DNA from: Clostridium sp. AM33-3
GTDB taxonomy: Bacteria; Bacillota; Clostridia; Lachnospirales; Lachnospiraceae
Direction of reading: 5' to 3'
NCBI RefSeq assembly: GCF_003480315.1
Contig: NZ_QUIV01000041.1
Coordinates: 348-17,312 of the forward strand
Length of the DNA: 16,965 nucleotides
The translations under genes and the position numbers were made by a program. The notes under the pieces were generated by a model that did no database searches, had not been told where the DNA came from, and worked only from the letters and a program-made list of their open reading frames with translations. Shown piece by piece: positions 6,629 to 13,282 of this stretch (positions are counted from its first letter, which is position 1; each line of letters begins with the position of its first letter).

Positions 6629-8110
6629 GTGAGTATCCTGGATTTAACAGCGGTAGCGCTTGGAAAAAAGATCAAGGCCGGCGAGATCACGGCCGTGGAA
6701 GCCACAAAGGCAGCTCTGGCCCAGATCAAGACTCTGGAGCCGGTTTTAAACTGCTACGTGACCGTAGATGAAGAGGGCGCTTTAAAACGCGCCGAAGAAG
6801 TACAGAGACAGATTGAAGACGGAACCCTGACCGGTCCTCTGGCCGGTGTTCCGGTGGCGATCAAAGATAATATGTGTACGGAGGGACTGCTGACAACCTG
6901 CAGCTCCAAAATCCTTGATAATTTTAAACCGACCTATACGGCAGAAGCAGTCAGAAATCTGGAGGCAGCAGGAGCCATTATCCTGGGAAAAACCAACATG
7001 GATGAGTTCGCTATGGGAAGCACCACCGAGACTTCCGCTTACGGTGAGACGAAAAACCCCTGGAACCCGGAGCATGTGCCGGGCGGTTCCTCCGGCGGTT
7101 CCTGTGCGGCAGTGGCAGCCAATGAATGCTTCTTCGCTCTGGGCTCCGACACCGGCGGTTCCATCCGCCAGCCTAGCTCCTTCTGCGGCGTGACCGGCAT
7201 TAAGCCGACCTACGGGACGGTTTCCCGTTACGGCCTGATCGCCTACGGTTCTTCCCTGGATCAGATCGGACCGGTAGCAAAGGACGTGACCGACTGTGCC
7301 ACGATTCTGGAGACCATTGCTTCCTATGATAAAAAAGACAGCACCTCCATGAACCGTGAGGACTGTGATTTCACTTCTGCCCTGGTGGACGATGTAAAGG
7401 GCATGCGCATTGGCATTCCGCGCGACTATTTTGGCGAGGGGCTTGACCCGGAAGTAAAGGATGCCATTTTAAAGGCAGCGAAGGTTCTGGAGGAGAAGGG
7501 AGCCATTGTAGAGGAGTTTGATTTAAGTCTGGTAGAATACGCAATTCCGGCTTACTATGTCATTGCTTCCGCAGAGGCCAGCTCCAACTTATCCCGTTTT
7601 GACGGCGTGAAGTACGGACATCGGGCAAAAGAGTACGACGGCCTCCACAGCATGTACAAGAAGAGCCGTTCTGAGGGCTTTGGCCCGGAGGTAAAGCGCC
7701 GTATCATGCTGGGCTCCTTCGTTCTCAGCAGCGGTTACTACGATGCCTACTACTTAAAGGCACTCCGCACGAAGGCGCTCATCAAGAAAGCCTTTGACAA
7801 AGCTTTTGAGAAATATGATGTAATCCTGGGCCCGGCTGCTCCGGCTACAGCGCCGAAGCTGGGCGAGTCCTTAAGCGATCCACTCCAGATGTATCTGGGC
7901 GATATCTATACGATTTCCGTAAACCTGGCAGGACTTCCGGGCATGACGGTTCCATGCGGAAAAGACAGCAAGGGTCTTCCAATTGGTCTGCAGCTGATCG
8001 GAGACTGTTTCAAGGAAAAAAATATCATCCGCGCAGGCTATGCTTACGAGTGCAGCAGAACCTATGAAACGCCGGAGCTGGCAAAACAGGCAGAAAAGGA
8101 GGCACAGTAA
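6629..8110 (+). CDS. gatA: Asp-tRNA(Asn)/Glu-tRNA(Gln) amidotransferase subunit A
   Basis: Amidase-signature glutaminase subunit that releases ammonia from glutamine or asparagine for transfer to Asp-tRNA(Asn) or Glu-tRNA(Gln). The full catalytic triad is visible: Lys79 (VPVAIKDN), Ser154 (GGSSGGS) and nucleophile Ser178 (GSDTGGSIR). With the GTG start at 6629, these numbers equal those known for Staphylococcus aureus GatA, and GGAGG sits 7 nt upstream. Both facts favour it over the ATG at 6602. Length is then 493 residues, normal for the family. The stop is 1 nt before the gatB start. The amide-donor tunnel to GatB is implied by the complex, not visible here. Confidence 0.97.
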   Translation: MSILDLTAVALGKKIKAGEITAVEATKAALAQIKTLEPVLNCYVTVDEEGALKRAEEVQRQIEDGTLTGPLAGVPVAIKDNMCTEGLLTTCSSKILDNFKPTYTAEAVRNLEAAGAIILGKTNMDEFAMGSTTETSAYGETKNPWNPEHVPGGSSGGSCAAVAANECFFALGSDTGGSIRQPSSFCGVTGIKPTYGTVSRYGLIAYGSSLDQIGPVAKDVTDCATILETIASYDKKDSTSMNREDCDFTSALVDDVKGMRIGIPRDYFGEGLDPEVKDAILKAAKVLEEKGAIVEEFDLSLVEYAIPAYYVIASAEASSNLSRFDGVKYGHRAKEYDGLHSMYKKSRSEGFGPEVKRRIMLGSFVLSSGYYDAYYLKALRTKALIKKAFDKAFEKYDVILGPAAPATAPKLGESLSDPLQMYLGDIYTISVNLAGLPGMTVPCGKDSKGLPIGLQLIGDCFKEKNIIRAGYAYECSRTYETPELAKQAEKEAQ

Positions 8111-8111
8111 C

Positions 8112-9548
8112 ATGAGCAAACAGTATGAGACCGTCATTGGTCTGGAGGTTCACGTAGAACTGGCCACCAAAACCAAAATTTTCTGCGGCTGCTCCACGGA
8201 GTTTGGCGGAGCGCCGAATACCCACACCTGCCCGGTCTGCACCGGTATGCCGGGTTCTCTTCCGGTTTTGAATAAGCAGGTTGTGGAATATGCACTGGCA
8301 GTGGGGCTTGCTACCAACTGCGGCATCAACCAGTACTGCAAATTTGACCGGAAGAACTATTTCTATCCGGATAACCCGCAGAACTACCAGATTTCCCAGT
8401 TATATCTGCCAATCTGCCACGACGGCTGGGTAGAGATCGACACCGCAGCAGGCAAAAAGAAAATCGGCATCCATGAGATCCACATGGAGGAGGATGCCGG
8501 AAAGCTGGTGCATGACGAGTGGGAGGACTGCTCTCTGGTGGACTACAACCGAAGCGGCGTGCCGCTGATCGAGATCGTATCCGAGCCGGATATGCGAAGC
8601 GCCGATGAAGTCATTGCCTACCTGGAGAAGCTTCGCCTGATCATCCAGTATCTGGGTGCCTCTGACTGTAAGCTGCAGGAGGGCTCCATGCGTGCCGATG
8701 TCAACCTGTCCGTCCGCGAGGTGGGCGCACCGGAGTTTGGCACGAGAACCGAGATGAAGAACTTAAACTCCTTTAAGGCCATTGCCCGTGCCATTGAGGG
8801 CGAGCGCGTCCGTCAGATCGAGCTGATCGAGGATGGCAAAAAGGTCATCCAGGAAACCCGCCGCTGGGATGACAACAAGGAATCCTCCCATGCGATGCGT
8901 TCCAAGGAGGATGCGCAGGATTACCGTTACTTCCCGGATCCGGATCTGGTCCCGGTATGGATTTCAGATGAGTGGATCGAGCGGGTGAAGGCAGCGCAGC
9001 CGGAGCTCCGCACCGAGAAGTTGGCACGCTATGAGAGTGAGTATGGACTGCCGCAGTACGATGCGGAAATCCTGACCGGCTCCAAGCATCTGGCTGATGT
9101 ATTTGAGCAGACCGTGGCAATCTGCGGCAAGCCGAAGGAAGTTTCTAACTGGCTGATGACGGAGGCCATGCGCCTGTTAAAAGAGCAGGAGCAGGAGCCG
9201 GAAGACATGAAGTTTTCTCCGAAGAATCTGGCAAAGCTCATCAGCCTGGTAGAGAAGAACGTTATTAACCGTACTGTTGCGAAGGATGTGTTTGAGGCTG
9301 TGTTTAAGGAAGATGTGGATCCGGAAGGTTACGTTGAGGAACACGGCTTAAAGGTGGTAAATGATACCGATGCGCTGACAAAGACTATCGAGGAGCTTCT
9401 GGAGAAGAACCCGCAGTCTGTTGCAGATTTCAAGGCCGGAAAAGAGAAAGCCATGGGCTTTATTGTAGGTCAGACCATGCGTGCCATGAAGGGCAAGGCA
9501 GACCCGGCTGTGGTAAATCAGCTGGTAAGAGAACTCATGTCCCGGTAA
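8112..9548 (+). CDS. gatB: Asp-tRNA(Asn)/Glu-tRNA(Gln) amidotransferase subunit B
   Basis: Kinase/transferase subunit that activates the misacylated aspartyl (or glutamyl) group on tRNA with ATP and amidates it with ammonia from GatA. The 478 residues match the family. The N-terminus has GLEVHVEL (10-17), then four cysteines, Cys25, Cys27, Cys40 and Cys43, forming the zinc site found in many GatB proteins. RADVNLSV and the hallmark YRYFPDPDL motif follow (near 275). The C-terminal YqeY-like helical tail (about 330-478) is the tRNA-binding part. AAAGGAGG, inside the 3' end of gatA, lies 9 nt before ATG 8112. A longer in-frame reading from 8040 lies within gatA and is rejected. It is the last gene before a new promoter. 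Confidence 0.97.
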   Translation: MSKQYETVIGLEVHVELATKTKIFCGCSTEFGGAPNTHTCPVCTGMPGSLPVLNKQVVEYALAVGLATNCGINQYCKFDRKNYFYPDNPQNYQISQLYLPICHDGWVEIDTAAGKKKIGIHEIHMEEDAGKLVHDEWEDCSLVDYNRSGVPLIEIVSEPDMRSADEVIAYLEKLRLIIQYLGASDCKLQEGSMRADVNLSVREVGAPEFGTRTEMKNLNSFKAIARAIEGERVRQIELIEDGKKVIQETRRWDDNKESSHAMRSKEDAQDYRYFPDPDLVPVWISDEWIERVKAAQPELRTEKLARYESEYGLPQYDAEILTGSKHLADVFEQTVAICGKPKEVSNWLMTEAMRLLKEQEQEPEDMKFSPKNLAKLISLVEKNVINRTVAKDVFEAVFKEDVDPEGYVEEHGLKVVNDTDALTKTIEELLEKNPQSVADFKAGKEKAMGFIVGQTMRAMKGKADPAVVNQLVRELMSR

Positions 9549-9549
9549 A

Positions 9550-9576
9550 AAAGACAGTTTTCACTCAGATGTCTTT
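9550..9576. terminator. Possible weak terminator after gatB
   Basis: AAAGACA (9550-9556) and TGTCTTT (9570-9576) form a 7-bp stem with a 13-nt loop immediately after the gatB stop. On the plus strand only three T residues close it, and these are in the stem. It reads more like a terminator on the minus strand, where no gene ends. Confidence 0.3.
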
Positions 9577-9635
9577 GCAGGGAAACCAGAGACAGAAATC
9601 GAATATATATTCTATTAAATTTGTGAAAAATGCGA

Positions 9636-9664
9636 TTGTAATACCGATATATTTCGTGTAGAAT
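9636..9664 (+). promoter_or_regulatory. Promoter of the aspartate aminotransferase gene
   Basis: TTGTAA (9636-9641), 17-nt spacer, TAGAAT (9659-9664). Start of transcription would be near 9671. Because the -10 box covers the first ATG of the longest frame (9663), translation must start further in. Confidence 0.7.
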
Positions 9665-9682
9665 GGAATGCAAACCAAGAAC

Positions 9683-9702
9683 CCCGGGTGTCAGCGCCTG
9701 GG
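9683..9702 (+). promoter_or_regulatory. Hairpin in the aminotransferase leader
   Basis: CCCGGGTG (9683-9690) pairs with CGCCTGGG (9695-9702) through eight pairs, two of them G-U, around a TCAG loop. It begins about 12 nt after the predicted transcription start and ends 25 nt before the ribosome binding site. No T run follows. It could be a 5' stabilising stem or a protein-binding site; no known riboswitch class is recognised. Confidence 0.45.
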
Positions 9703-9743
9703 TGAAGAAAGGGAGTACACAGCTGATGAGGAGGAAAAAGAAG

Positions 9744-11060
9744 ATGCAGCCATATGCAGAGATGAGCACAGAGGAACTGCAGGAGCTCAGAAAGCAGCTT
9801 TCTGCCCAGTACAAAGAGTTTCAGGGAAAGGATTTAAAACTGGACATGTCCAGAGGTAAGCCGAGCGTGGAGCAGCTGGATCTTTCCATGGGAATGATGG
9901 ATGTATTAAGCAGCAGTGATGACTTAACCTGTGAAGACGGAACCGACTGCCGTAACTATGGTGGACTGACCGGAATTAGGGAAGCCAAAGAGCTGATCGG
10001 AGACATGATGGAGGTAGCTCCGGATTACATCATCATTTACGGCAATTCCAGCCTGAATGTTATGTTCGATACCGTATCCCGATCCATGACTCACGGCGTA
10101 ATGGGATGTACTCCGTGGTGCAAATTAGATAAAGTGAAGTTCCTTTGCCCGGTACCGGGTTATGACCGTCATTTTGCCATTACCCAGTATTTCGGCATTG
10201 AGATGATCAATGTTCCGATGACTCCGGATGGCCCGGACATGGATATGGTGGAAAGACTTGTGGCAGAGGATGACAGCATTAAGGGTATCTGGTGCGTGCC
10301 GAAGTATTCCAATCCGACCGGAACCAGCTATTCCGATGAGACCGTCCGCCGTTTTGCAAGACTGAAACCGGCCGCTCCGGATTTCCGTATCTACTGGGAT
10401 AATGCTTATGGCGTACATCATTTATACGATCACGATCAGGACCACCTGATCGAGATCCTGGCAGAGTGTAAGCGTGCCGGCAACCCGGATATGGTTTACA
10501 AATTCGCTTCCACCTCAAAAATCAGTTTCCCGGGTTCCGGTATTGCAGCCATCGCAACCTCCCGCAACAACCTGGAGGATATTGAGAAGCAGTTGAAATT
10601 CCAGACCATCAGCCATGATAAGGTAAACCAGCTGCGTCATGTCCGTTACTTTGGTGATATCCATGGCATGGTAGAGCATATGCGCAAGCATGCGGATATC
10701 CTGCGTCCGAAGTTTGAGGCAGTCATTGATACCCTGGAGCGTGAGCTTGGCGGTCTTGGTATCGGAACCTGGACCAAGCCAAAGGGAGGCTACTTTATCG
10801 CCTTCGATTCCCTGGATGGCTGTGCAAAGGCTATCGTAGCGCGCTGTAAGAAAGCCGGTCTGGTTATGACCGGTGCCGGAGCAACCTATCCATATGGAAA
10901 GGATCCTCATGACACCAATATCCGTATTGCACCGTCCTATCCACCGCTGAGTGATCTGATCCTGGCAATGGACCTGTTCGCACTGTGTACGAAGATCGTA
11001 AGTATTGATAAGATCCTGAAAGACCGGGAAGAGGCGCAGAAAGTACCGGAGCAGGCATAA
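9744..11060 (+). CDS. Aspartate aminotransferase, Rv3722c-type (PLP-dependent fold type I)
   Basis: Cytoplasmic PLP enzyme of 438 residues expected to interconvert oxaloacetate/glutamate and aspartate/2-oxoglutarate. Its overall sequence places it in the branch once annotated as MocR-like aminotransferase (Pfam Asp_aminotransf), characterised as the main aspartate aminotransferase in Mycobacterium tuberculosis, and not the classical AspC branch. Visible active-site features are NYGGLTGIREAKEL (71-84), NPTG (190-193), DNAYG with Asp219 and Tyr222 for the cofactor ring, the Schiff-base Lys259 in FASTSKISFPGSGI, and Arg394 in NIRIAPSYPP for the substrate carboxylate. ATG 9744 has GAGGAGG 9 nt upstream. 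It lies downstream of gatB but has its own promoter. Its product, aspartate, is the substrate of the aspS2 enzyme. Confidence 0.9.
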   Translation: MQPYAEMSTEELQELRKQLSAQYKEFQGKDLKLDMSRGKPSVEQLDLSMGMMDVLSSSDDLTCEDGTDCRNYGGLTGIREAKELIGDMMEVAPDYIIIYGNSSLNVMFDTVSRSMTHGVMGCTPWCKLDKVKFLCPVPGYDRHFAITQYFGIEMINVPMTPDGPDMDMVERLVAEDDSIKGIWCVPKYSNPTGTSYSDETVRRFARLKPAAPDFRIYWDNAYGVHHLYDHDQDHLIEILAECKRAGNPDMVYKFASTSKISFPGSGIAAIATSRNNLEDIEKQLKFQTISHDKVNQLRHVRYFGDIHGMVEHMRKHADILRPKFEAVIDTLERELGGLGIGTWTKPKGGYFIAFDSLDGCAKAIVARCKKAGLVMTGAGATYPYGKDPHDTNIRIAPSYPPLSDLILAMDLFALCTKIVSIDKILKDREEAQKVPEQA

Positions 11061-11072
11061 CGTGTTCTAAAA

Positions 11073-11139
11073 AATAGAAAAGAAAAATCCATGCTGTTTG
11101 CGTGTGAACGCAAGCAGCATGGATTTTTCTTTTCTATTT
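11073..11139. terminator. Long bidirectional intrinsic terminator
   Basis: A perfect 25-bp inverted repeat: the left arm is 11073-11097 and the right arm 11115-11139. The inner part can pair further (CGT/ACG around a GTGA loop, with a bulged C). A-rich outer left arm and T-rich outer right arm supply a U run for either direction, so it serves both the aminotransferase (plus) and the peptidase gene (minus). The right arm includes the peptidase stop codon and its last codon. Confidence 0.93.
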
Positions 11140-12093
11140 CGCCGCCTTTACTGCATTTTGGATTGCCTCTGCCATGACTTCTGCCGCCAGTGTTCCGGCA
11201 ACATTTAAGTCTGCTTCTACGGTTCCGATGGAGGCGGCATAGATGGAATCGCCATCGGCCATGGTGCCTACCGGGTTAATGCAGCGTGCGTAGCCGCTGC
11301 GGGCCATGGAAGCAATTTTGCTTAATTCTGCTTTGGAAAACGCGCCGTTGGTGATAATAGCACCGATGGTGGTATTGGCTTTGCTGTTTGGATCGTGTTG
11401 GAATTGGTCGGTTCTCTGGCTGAATTTGTAAAGCTCTTCCAGTGTATCAAAGAATCCGCTGCCATCTGGTTTTCTTGGACCGGCAATTTTTTCGCCGGTA
11501 GCCGGATTGAAGACATCGCCGAAGGCATTTAAGATTACAACTGCGGCAATCTTTAAGTTACCGATGGAGACTGCATACATGCCAAGCCCGGTTTTGGTTG
11601 CTTTGTCGCGGCCATAGATTTTGCCAACACTGGCGCCGGTGCCTCCGCCTAAGATGCCGGATACCGGATGCGGGTGTTCTGCATCCTGGCAGGCAGCATA
11701 ACCCATAGCAGCATCCGGGCGGATATCAGAACGTCCAATACTCAGGTCGTAGATACAGGACTGGCAGACTAACGGAACCTTCGCAAATCCGGTTTCATAA
11801 CCAATACCGTGTTCTTCCAGATAGCGCATGACTCCGTCACTGGCAGCCAGGCCGAAGGCAGAGCCACCGGAGAGTACAATGGCATTGAGCGGATTGTCGG
11901 CGGTGATGGGAGATGTAAGTGGCGTTTCACGGGAAGCAGGCCCCCCTCCGCTGATATCAATACCGGCTTTTGCACCGTGGTCGAAGAGCAGAACCGTCAC
12001 ACCGGTCATGGCCTCATAATCCTGGGCGTTGCCGATGCGAAGACCCTCAAGATCAGTAATGGGAATCTCTCTGACAGAGTCGAATAATTTCAT
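11134..12093 (-). CDS. P1 family (DmpA/BapA-like) self-processing peptidase
   Basis: Ntn-like hydrolase of the S58/DmpA fold, 319 residues, of the shorter bacterial branch. The N-terminal part carries GVTVLLFDHGAKAGIDISGG (31-50) and NAIVLSGGSAFGLAASDGV (70-88). GGGTGASVGK (149-158) and NPATGEKIAGPRKPDG (196-211) follow. The predicted self-cleavage site is Asn240-Thr241 in KANTTIGAIITN, with Thr241 as the new N-terminal nucleophile where DmpA and BapA have Ser. MARSGYAR and the C-terminal GDSIYAAS complete the fold. Known members release N-terminal residues from D-amino-acid or beta-amino-acid peptides; the substrate here is unknown. GGAGGG lies 6 nt before the ATG. It follows the ECF-S gene on the same strand and may share its transcript. 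No signal peptide is seen, so it is probably cytoplasmic. Confidence 0.88.
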   Translation of the reverse strand: MKLFDSVREIPITDLEGLRIGNAQDYEAMTGVTVLLFDHGAKAGIDISGGGPASRETPLTSPITADNPLNAIVLSGGSAFGLAASDGVMRYLEEHGIGYETGFAKVPLVCQSCIYDLSIGRSDIRPDAAMGYAACQDAEHPHPVSGILGGGTGASVGKIYGRDKATKTGLGMYAVSIGNLKIAAVVILNAFGDVFNPATGEKIAGPRKPDGSGFFDTLEELYKFSQRTDQFQHDPNSKANTTIGAIITNGAFSKAELSKIASMARSGYARCINPVGTMADGDSIYAASIGTVEADLNVAGTLAAEVMAEAIQNAVKAAK

Positions 12094-12119
12094 GATGAAC
12101 CCTCCATGTTTGAAATAGT

Positions 12120-12144
12120 TAAGCCGCAGGGATCCTGCGGCTTA
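12120..12144. repeat. 11-bp perfect palindrome between ECF-S and peptidase genes
   Basis: TAAGCCGCAGG, spacer GAT, CCTGCGGCTTA. It is G/C-rich and perfect, but has no T run on either side (minus strand continues AACTATTT). It may be an operator, an RNA stem in the peptidase leader or a partial terminator of the ECF-S transcript. Confidence 0.7.
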
Positions 12145-12160
12145 TGAAATCGTTTCTTCT

Positions 12161-12189
12161 ATTATATATAGCCGTTTTTACTGACGGAA
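12161..12189 (-). promoter_or_regulatory. Possible promoter of the P1 peptidase gene
   Basis: On the minus strand TTCCGT (12189-12184), 17-nt spacer, TATAAT (12166-12161). The -10 is perfect, the -35 poor and inside the end of the ECF-S gene. Transcription would begin about 10 nt before the palindrome at 12144. Confidence 0.45.
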
Positions 12190-12810
12190 TGCTGCAGCCA
12201 GTGCGCGGGATACGGCGCTGCCCAGAATGGTGCAGGCAACTGCCTCAATTGCACCCTGAACACCGACAAACAGAATCACGAAAATAAGCGGATTTGTTGC
12301 GCCGAGCTTGGTAACGATGCCCTGGATATACTCCGTATTATAGAAAAAGAGTACCAGAGAACTCATGAAGAACAGAGTGTTTAACAGCGGGCAGGACAGG
12401 CTTGCCACGATGAATGCACCGTTTTTGGAAAATTTCTTTACCAGCTGGAAAATCAGACCGCAGATCCATCCTTCAAGGATTCGCGGAACCAGGCAGGTAA
12501 ATAACAGGCCGAACGGATTGATCTGCAGAAGCGCTGCGCTGAATGCAGAGCCGCCGGTTAATGCCATAACTACGCTGGTCAGGCCAAAGGCTGCGCCGCA
12601 GATGGCACCGGCTGTCGGTCCAAGAATGATGGCGCCGACGGCAACCGGAACGGTTAAAAAGGTGATGGTAAGTCCCGGAGTACGTAAGTAACCGAGCGGT
12701 GAGAAGGCCATAACGAAGATAATCGCTACCATAAGGGCCAGCTTCACCATGAATGAAGTCCGGGTGTGTGAAAGTTCTGAACTGATTGGATTCCTTGTTG
12801 CTGTTTTCAT
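12178..12810 (-). CDS. ECF transporter S component, substrate unassigned
   Basis: Membrane substrate-binding subunit of an energy-coupling-factor vitamin importer, 210 residues with about six hydrophobic segments. The first is around VKLALMVAIIFVMAFSPLGY (22-41), followed by the family's typical TFLTVPVAVGAIILGPTAGAI (about 49-69) and FGLTSVVMAL. It needs a shared EcfA/A'/T module encoded elsewhere; none is in this window. ATG 12810 has AAGGAG 6 nt upstream; a frame open to 12843 is rejected. The sequence resembles generic PF12822-type S components, in which pantothenate, among others, has been a substrate; no vitamin-specific residues could be assigned. It stands first in a minus-strand unit with a long leader, and the P1 peptidase follows. 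Confidence 0.85.
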   Translation of the reverse strand: MKTATRNPISSELSHTRTSFMVKLALMVAIIFVMAFSPLGYLRTPGLTITFLTVPVAVGAIILGPTAGAICGAAFGLTSVVMALTGGSAFSAALLQINPFGLLFTCLVPRILEGWICGLIFQLVKKFSKNGAFIVASLSCPLLNTLFFMSSLVLFFYNTEYIQGIVTKLGATNPLIFVILFVGVQGAIEAVACTILGSAVSRALAAAFRQ

Positions 12811-13110
12811 TGTTTTCTCCTTCTTTCGCTGATAAAACGGCATGATCTGCTGCGCACAAAGGCAGCCGGACCGGTGTCCCCCTGTTTTTCAGCATTTTGA
12901 TATTGAGTGGGGATACAATGAACGGAATCTTAAGAAAGGCAGACGGACCTGGCAGAAGTATCAAGATACTGCTCCCTGAGAAATGTCGCTGACAGAGTAA
13001 ATTGTTGCAGCCGGAATGGTCTGCACGGGTTCTGTCTGGACAGATTATGAAAGGGCGCAGAAGACTGCGTCCGAACTGAGATTTGATACATTTTCCTAAG
13101 AATAACGTTC
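12811..13110 (-). other. Long untranslated leader of the ECF-S gene, unknown class
   Basis: About 300 nt without a credible coding region separate the promoter from the ECF-S start. On the minus strand it can fold into several hairpins: CGCAG/CTGCG with a TCTT loop (about 13068-13055), CTGTC/GACAG (about 13043-13032), AGTATC/GATACT (about 12970-12957) and GCTGC/GCAGC (about 12865-12848). The octamer CCGGCTGC occurs twice (about 13012-13005 and 12869-12862), so alternative pairing is possible. Core sequences of TPP, FMN, cobalamin and THF riboswitches were looked for and not found. No clear terminator with a T run was seen. Confidence 0.5.
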
Positions 13111-13116
13111 AACCCT

Positions 13117-13144
13117 ACTATAACACAAATCTTTCAAACGGCAA
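13117..13144 (-). promoter_or_regulatory. Promoter of the ECF-S/peptidase unit
   Basis: Minus strand TTGCCG (13144-13139), 16-nt spacer, TATAGT (13122-13117). It gives a transcript starting near 13110. It is divergent from the ABC importer promoter 40 bp away. Confidence 0.6.
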
Positions 13145-13181
13145 GTGTTTCTGGAGATACATAGGAATTTTTTTTATTTTA

Positions 13182-13190
13182 TGCTATACT
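13182..13190 (+). promoter_or_regulatory. Extended -10 promoter of the ABC importer operon
   Basis: TGC followed by TATACT (13185-13190) makes a good extended -10; the region 17 nt upstream is T-rich and has no clear -35. Predicted transcript start is near 13197, giving an 85-nt leader in which no known riboswitch is recognised. Confidence 0.6.
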
Positions 13191-13282
13191 GGAATCGTAT
13201 TTGTGCTAATCTGGAAGAAACTGGATGGATCAGTGCCGGGCTTCTGACAGAAAAGATGAATGCGGAAAGAGAGGAAAATGAT

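Noticed and set aside
6568..6771. 67-codon frame between gatC and gatA
   Set aside because: It overlaps the start of gatA in another frame and its only support is the absence of stops.
12811..13110. TPP, FMN, cobalamin or THF riboswitch before the ECF-S gene
   Set aside because: None of the conserved cores could be found on the transcribed strand.
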